Assembly (NCBI GenBank): GCA_011321985.1
Contig: DROB01000456.1
Location: 1-8,938 of the forward strand
DNA length: 8,938 nt
Reading direction: 5' to 3'
Source of the DNA: Gammaproteobacteria bacterium
GTDB taxonomy: Bacteria; Pseudomonadota; Gammaproteobacteria; SZUA-229
Below, one piece after another: positions 7,018 to 8,938 of the stretch (its first letter is position 1; every line of letters starts with the position of its first letter). Under the pieces are notes generated by a model. It saw only the letters and a program-made list of their open reading frames with translations. It did not search any database and was not told the origin of the DNA. Made by a program: the position numbers and the translations under genes.

Positions 7018-7023
7018 AAAACT

Positions 7024-7899
7024 ATGACCATCATGACTCCTGGCACTAAATTTCGAAGAGCCGTCGCTGAAGAGCATCCATTACAGTGCATCGGTGTTAT
7101 CAATGCGTATCATGCGAAATTAGCAGAAGCCACGGGTTTTAGATCACTTTATGTATCGGGTGGTGGGGTGGCCGCAGGCTCCTGCGGTGTGCCTGATCTA
7201 GGCATAACGACATTAGAAGATGTACTCGTCGATGTGCGGCGCATCACCGGTGTTAGCGAACTCCCTGTTCTGGTCGATGTCGATACCGGTTGGGGCGGAG
7301 CATTTAATATCGCGCGTACCGTCCGCTCTATGATCAGTGCCGGGGCTGCGGCGATCCATATCGAAGATCAGGTCCAGCAGAAACGGTGCGGTCACCGGCC
7401 GAATAAAAATATCGTCTCACAGAGTGAGATGGTCGATCGGATCAAGGCTGCCGTCGATGCCAGAACCGATGAAGATTTTGTCATCATGGCGCGAACCGAT
7501 GCGCTGGCAGTCGAAGGCCTGGAAGCCGCTATCGACAGAGCACATGCTTGCGTAGAGGCAGGTGCCGATATGATTTTTCCTGAGGCGATAACCGAGCTTT
7601 CGATGTACCGTAAATTTGTTGATGCCGTTGGTGTGCCGGTACTCGCCAATATAACCGAGTTTGGCAGTACACCGCTTTTTACCGTAGATGAACTGGCCTC
7701 TGTCGATGTCTCACTGGTGTTATATCCACTGTCGGCATTTCGTGCCATGAATGCTGCCGCACTTAATGTCTATCAGGCGATCCGTAACGACGGTACACAG
7801 AAAAATGTGCTGGATCAGATGCAGACTCGTACTGATTTATATGACTACCTCGGTTATCACGAATTTGAAAAAAAGCTTGATGAGCTTTATAAAAAATAA
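7024..7899 (+). CDS. prpB: 2-methylisocitrate lyase
   Basis: It splits 2-methylisocitrate into pyruvate and succinate, the last step of the methylcitrate cycle for propionyl-CoA, in the cytoplasm. From the ATG at 7024 the protein has 291 residues, close to the usual 290-300. It is an isocitrate lyase/PEP mutase superfamily barrel. Seen: GTKFRRAV at the N terminus, substrate-loop YVSGGGVAA from residue 43, Mg-binding Asp85 and Asp87 in VDVDTGWG, EDQ around 115-116, the catalytic loop KRCGHR at 120-125 with Cys122, ARTDA with Arg157, FPEA with Glu187, and NITEFG near 209. The KRCGH form (rather than the KKCGH of some members) and the short length fit PrpB rather than true isocitrate lyase, which is longer. 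prpC starts 19 bases downstream. No regulator of the PrpR type is in the window, so control is unknown; the gene may be read from the ppsA transcript or from its own promoter in the 57-base gap. Confidence 0.95.
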   Translation: MTIMTPGTKFRRAVAEEHPLQCIGVINAYHAKLAEATGFRSLYVSGGGVAAGSCGVPDLGITTLEDVLVDVRRITGVSELPVLVDVDTGWGGAFNIARTVRSMISAGAAAIHIEDQVQQKRCGHRPNKNIVSQSEMVDRIKAAVDARTDEDFVIMARTDALAVEGLEAAIDRAHACVEAGADMIFPEAITELSMYRKFVDAVGVPVLANITEFGSTPLFTVDELASVDVSLVLYPLSAFRAMNAAALNVYQAIRNDGTQKNVLDQMQTRTDLYDYLGYHEFEKKLDELYKK

Positions 7900-7904
7900 G
7901 TAAC

Positions 7905-7910
7905 AGGAGG
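7905..7910 (+). promoter_or_regulatory. Ribosome binding site of prpC
   Basis: A full AGGAGG lies 8 bases before the ATG at 7919, the strongest Shine-Dalgarno sequence in the window. An intervening ATG at 7912 is only one base from it, is out of frame and meets TGA after four codons, so it is not the start. Confidence 0.85.
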
Positions 7911-7918
7911 CATGAGGT

Positions 7919-8938
7919 ATGGCTGAAGCTAAACAAATTTTACCGAAGGCTAAAAAATCTGTCGCACTCTCTGGTACCGCCGCCGGCAATACCGCGGTAT
8001 GTACGGTCGGACGATCGGGCAATGATCTGCATTATCGTGGTTATGATATCGCTGATCTGGCTACGAGCTGTGAATTTGAGGAGGTCGCTTACCTGATAAT
8101 ACACGGTAAATTACCCACGCAGACAGAACTGACCGGTTACAGGGAAAAGCTGAAAAGATTACGCGAACTACCCGATGCGGTTAAGATCACCCTGGAACAG
8201 ATACCTGCCTCTGCACACCCGATGGACGTGATGCGTACAGGCTGTTCGATGTTAGGTAGCTGTGAACCGGAAATGGCCGATCACAATAGTGCGGATGCGC
8301 GTGAAGTCGTCGACCGGCTGATGGCCTGTTTTGCTTCGATACTGCTCTACTGGTATCACTTTAGCAAAAACGGAAAGCGTATTGATCTGGTTACCGATGA
8401 TGATTCGATCGGTGGTCATTTTCTACATCTGTTGCACGGTGAAGCACCGGGTGAGAGTTGGGTTCGCGCGATGCACACCTCATTGATCCTCTATGCTGAA
8501 CATGAATTCAACGCTTCGACATTTACCGGGCGTGTTATCGCAGGAACCGGCTCAGATATGTATTCCGCTATCACCGGTGCCATCGGCGCATTACGCGGGC
8601 CAAAACATGGTGGTGCCAATGAAGCCTCTTTTGAGATACAGCAACGCTATGATAGCCCGGATGAAGCGGAGGCCGATATCCGAAAGCGCGTCGCCAACAG
8701 AGAAATCGTCATCGGTTTCGGACATCCGGTCTATACCATCGGTGATCCGCGCAATGAGATCATCAAGGAAGTCGCCCGTGGCCTCAGTGAAGAAGCCGGT
8801 GATATGAAAATGTTTGATGTCGCCGAACGACTCGAATCGGTGATGTGGCATCTTAAAAAAATGTTTCCTAACCTCGACTGGTTCTCGGCGGTCTCTTATC
8901 ACATGATGGATGTGCCGATGGCATTGTTTACCCCGCTC
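7919..8938 (+). CDS. prpC: 2-methylcitrate synthase, 3'-truncated by the window edge
   Basis: It condenses propionyl-CoA with oxaloacetate to 2-methylcitrate, the first step of the methylcitrate cycle. The frame is open for 340 codons to the right edge with no stop; family members have about 370-390 residues, so roughly 30-50 are missing. Citrate synthase fold (PF00285) is clear: CTVGRSGNDLHYRGYDI at 28-44, HGKLPT at 62-67, AEHEFNASTF at 193-202, substrate and catalytic His230 in GPKHGGANE, catalytic His269 in GFGHPVY, DPRNE with Arg278, and catalytic Asp320 in NLDWFSAVSYH. The HEFNAS and GFGHPVYT forms together with linkage to prpB separate it from the TCA-cycle enzyme GltA, which is longer. 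Residual citrate synthase activity is common in this family. The next genes, probably acnD/prpF or prpD, would lie to the right of the window. Base composition here is visibly G+C-richer than in the hydrolase-thioesterase part. Confidence 0.95.
   Translation, partial: MAEAKQILPKAKKSVALSGTAAGNTAVCTVGRSGNDLHYRGYDIADLATSCEFEEVAYLIIHGKLPTQTELTGYREKLKRLRELPDAVKITLEQIPASAHPMDVMRTGCSMLGSCEPEMADHNSADAREVVDRLMACFASILLYWYHFSKNGKRIDLVTDDDSIGGHFLHLLHGEAPGESWVRAMHTSLILYAEHEFNASTFTGRVIAGTGSDMYSAITGAIGALRGPKHGGANEASFEIQQRYDSPDEAEADIRKRVANREIVIGFGHPVYTIGDPRNEIIKEVARGLSEEAGDMKMFDVAERLESVMWHLKKMFPNLDWFSAVSYHMMDVPMALFTPL

Noticed and set aside
7012..7023. GTG start giving PrpB four extra residues
   Set aside because: The GTG is part of the Shine-Dalgarno region of the better-placed ATG at 7024.
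7912..7926. Four-codon upstream reading frame (ATG ... TGA) overlapping the prpC start
   Set aside because: Its ATG is one base from AGGAGG, too close for initiation, and the prpC ATG at 7919 is ideally spaced.
8493..8807. Open frame of about 100 codons on the + strand in another frame of prpC
   Set aside because: Low-complexity Ser/Arg/Pro-rich translation inside prpC, whose conserved motifs occupy the true frame.
8591..8902. Open frame of about 100 codons on the - strand inside prpC
   Set aside because: It lies wholly opposite a well-supported prpC frame, resembles no family I know, and has the look of a codon-bias shadow.
1..8938. CRISPR array, insertion sequence, toxin-antitoxin, retron, phage or defence genes
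   Set aside because: No direct repeats, terminal inverted repeats, transposase, reverse transcriptase or nuclease motifs were seen; the window is filled by seven metabolic and envelope genes.

Overview
The window reads as chromosomal DNA from a Gammaproteobacterium, probably a marine or soil degrader of hydrocarbons, aromatics or steroids. The reasons are the DUF1302/DUF1329 envelope pair, a catechol meta-cleavage hydrolase of the DmpD/XylF type, the adjacent ppsR-ppsA pair, and a prpB-prpC methylcitrate operon. The genus cannot be fixed from sequence alone. All seven genes lie on the + strand, and coding density is very high; no non-coding gap exceeds about 90 bases. I see no tRNA, rRNA, mobile element, CRISPR array or prophage.

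Layout. (1) Positions 2-2444 hold an envelope module: the 3' part of a DUF1302 outer-membrane beta-barrel gene, cut by the window edge, and a complete DUF1329 periplasmic protein with a signal peptide. A strong Rho-independent terminator at 2464-2493 closes the module. (2) Positions 2535-6966 hold a tightly packed set of four genes: a DmpD/XylF-like alpha/beta hydrolase, a small hotdog acyl-CoA thioesterase, the PEP synthase regulatory kinase/phosphorylase ppsR, and the PEP synthase gene ppsA. Gaps are 13, 7 and 17 bases, so they are probably one transcript. (3) Positions 7024-8938 hold prpB (methylisocitrate lyase) and prpC (2-methylcitrate synthase). prpC runs off the right edge with about 50 residues missing.

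How the genes may work together (inference). DUF1302/DUF1329 pairs recur beside genes for hydrophobic substrates and may move such a compound across the envelope. The hydrolase would cleave a ring-fission product to a 2-hydroxydienoate plus a short acid. Lower-pathway products include pyruvate and acetyl-CoA, or propionyl-CoA from alkyl-substituted rings. PrpC and PrpB turn propionyl-CoA plus oxaloacetate into pyruvate plus succinate, and PpsA lifts pyruvate to PEP for gluconeogenesis under control of PpsR. The segment therefore resembles a C3-salvage and gluconeogenesis block attached to a catabolic and envelope module. The enzymes are known families; what is unusual is their arrangement. I found no clear sign of a wholly new system.
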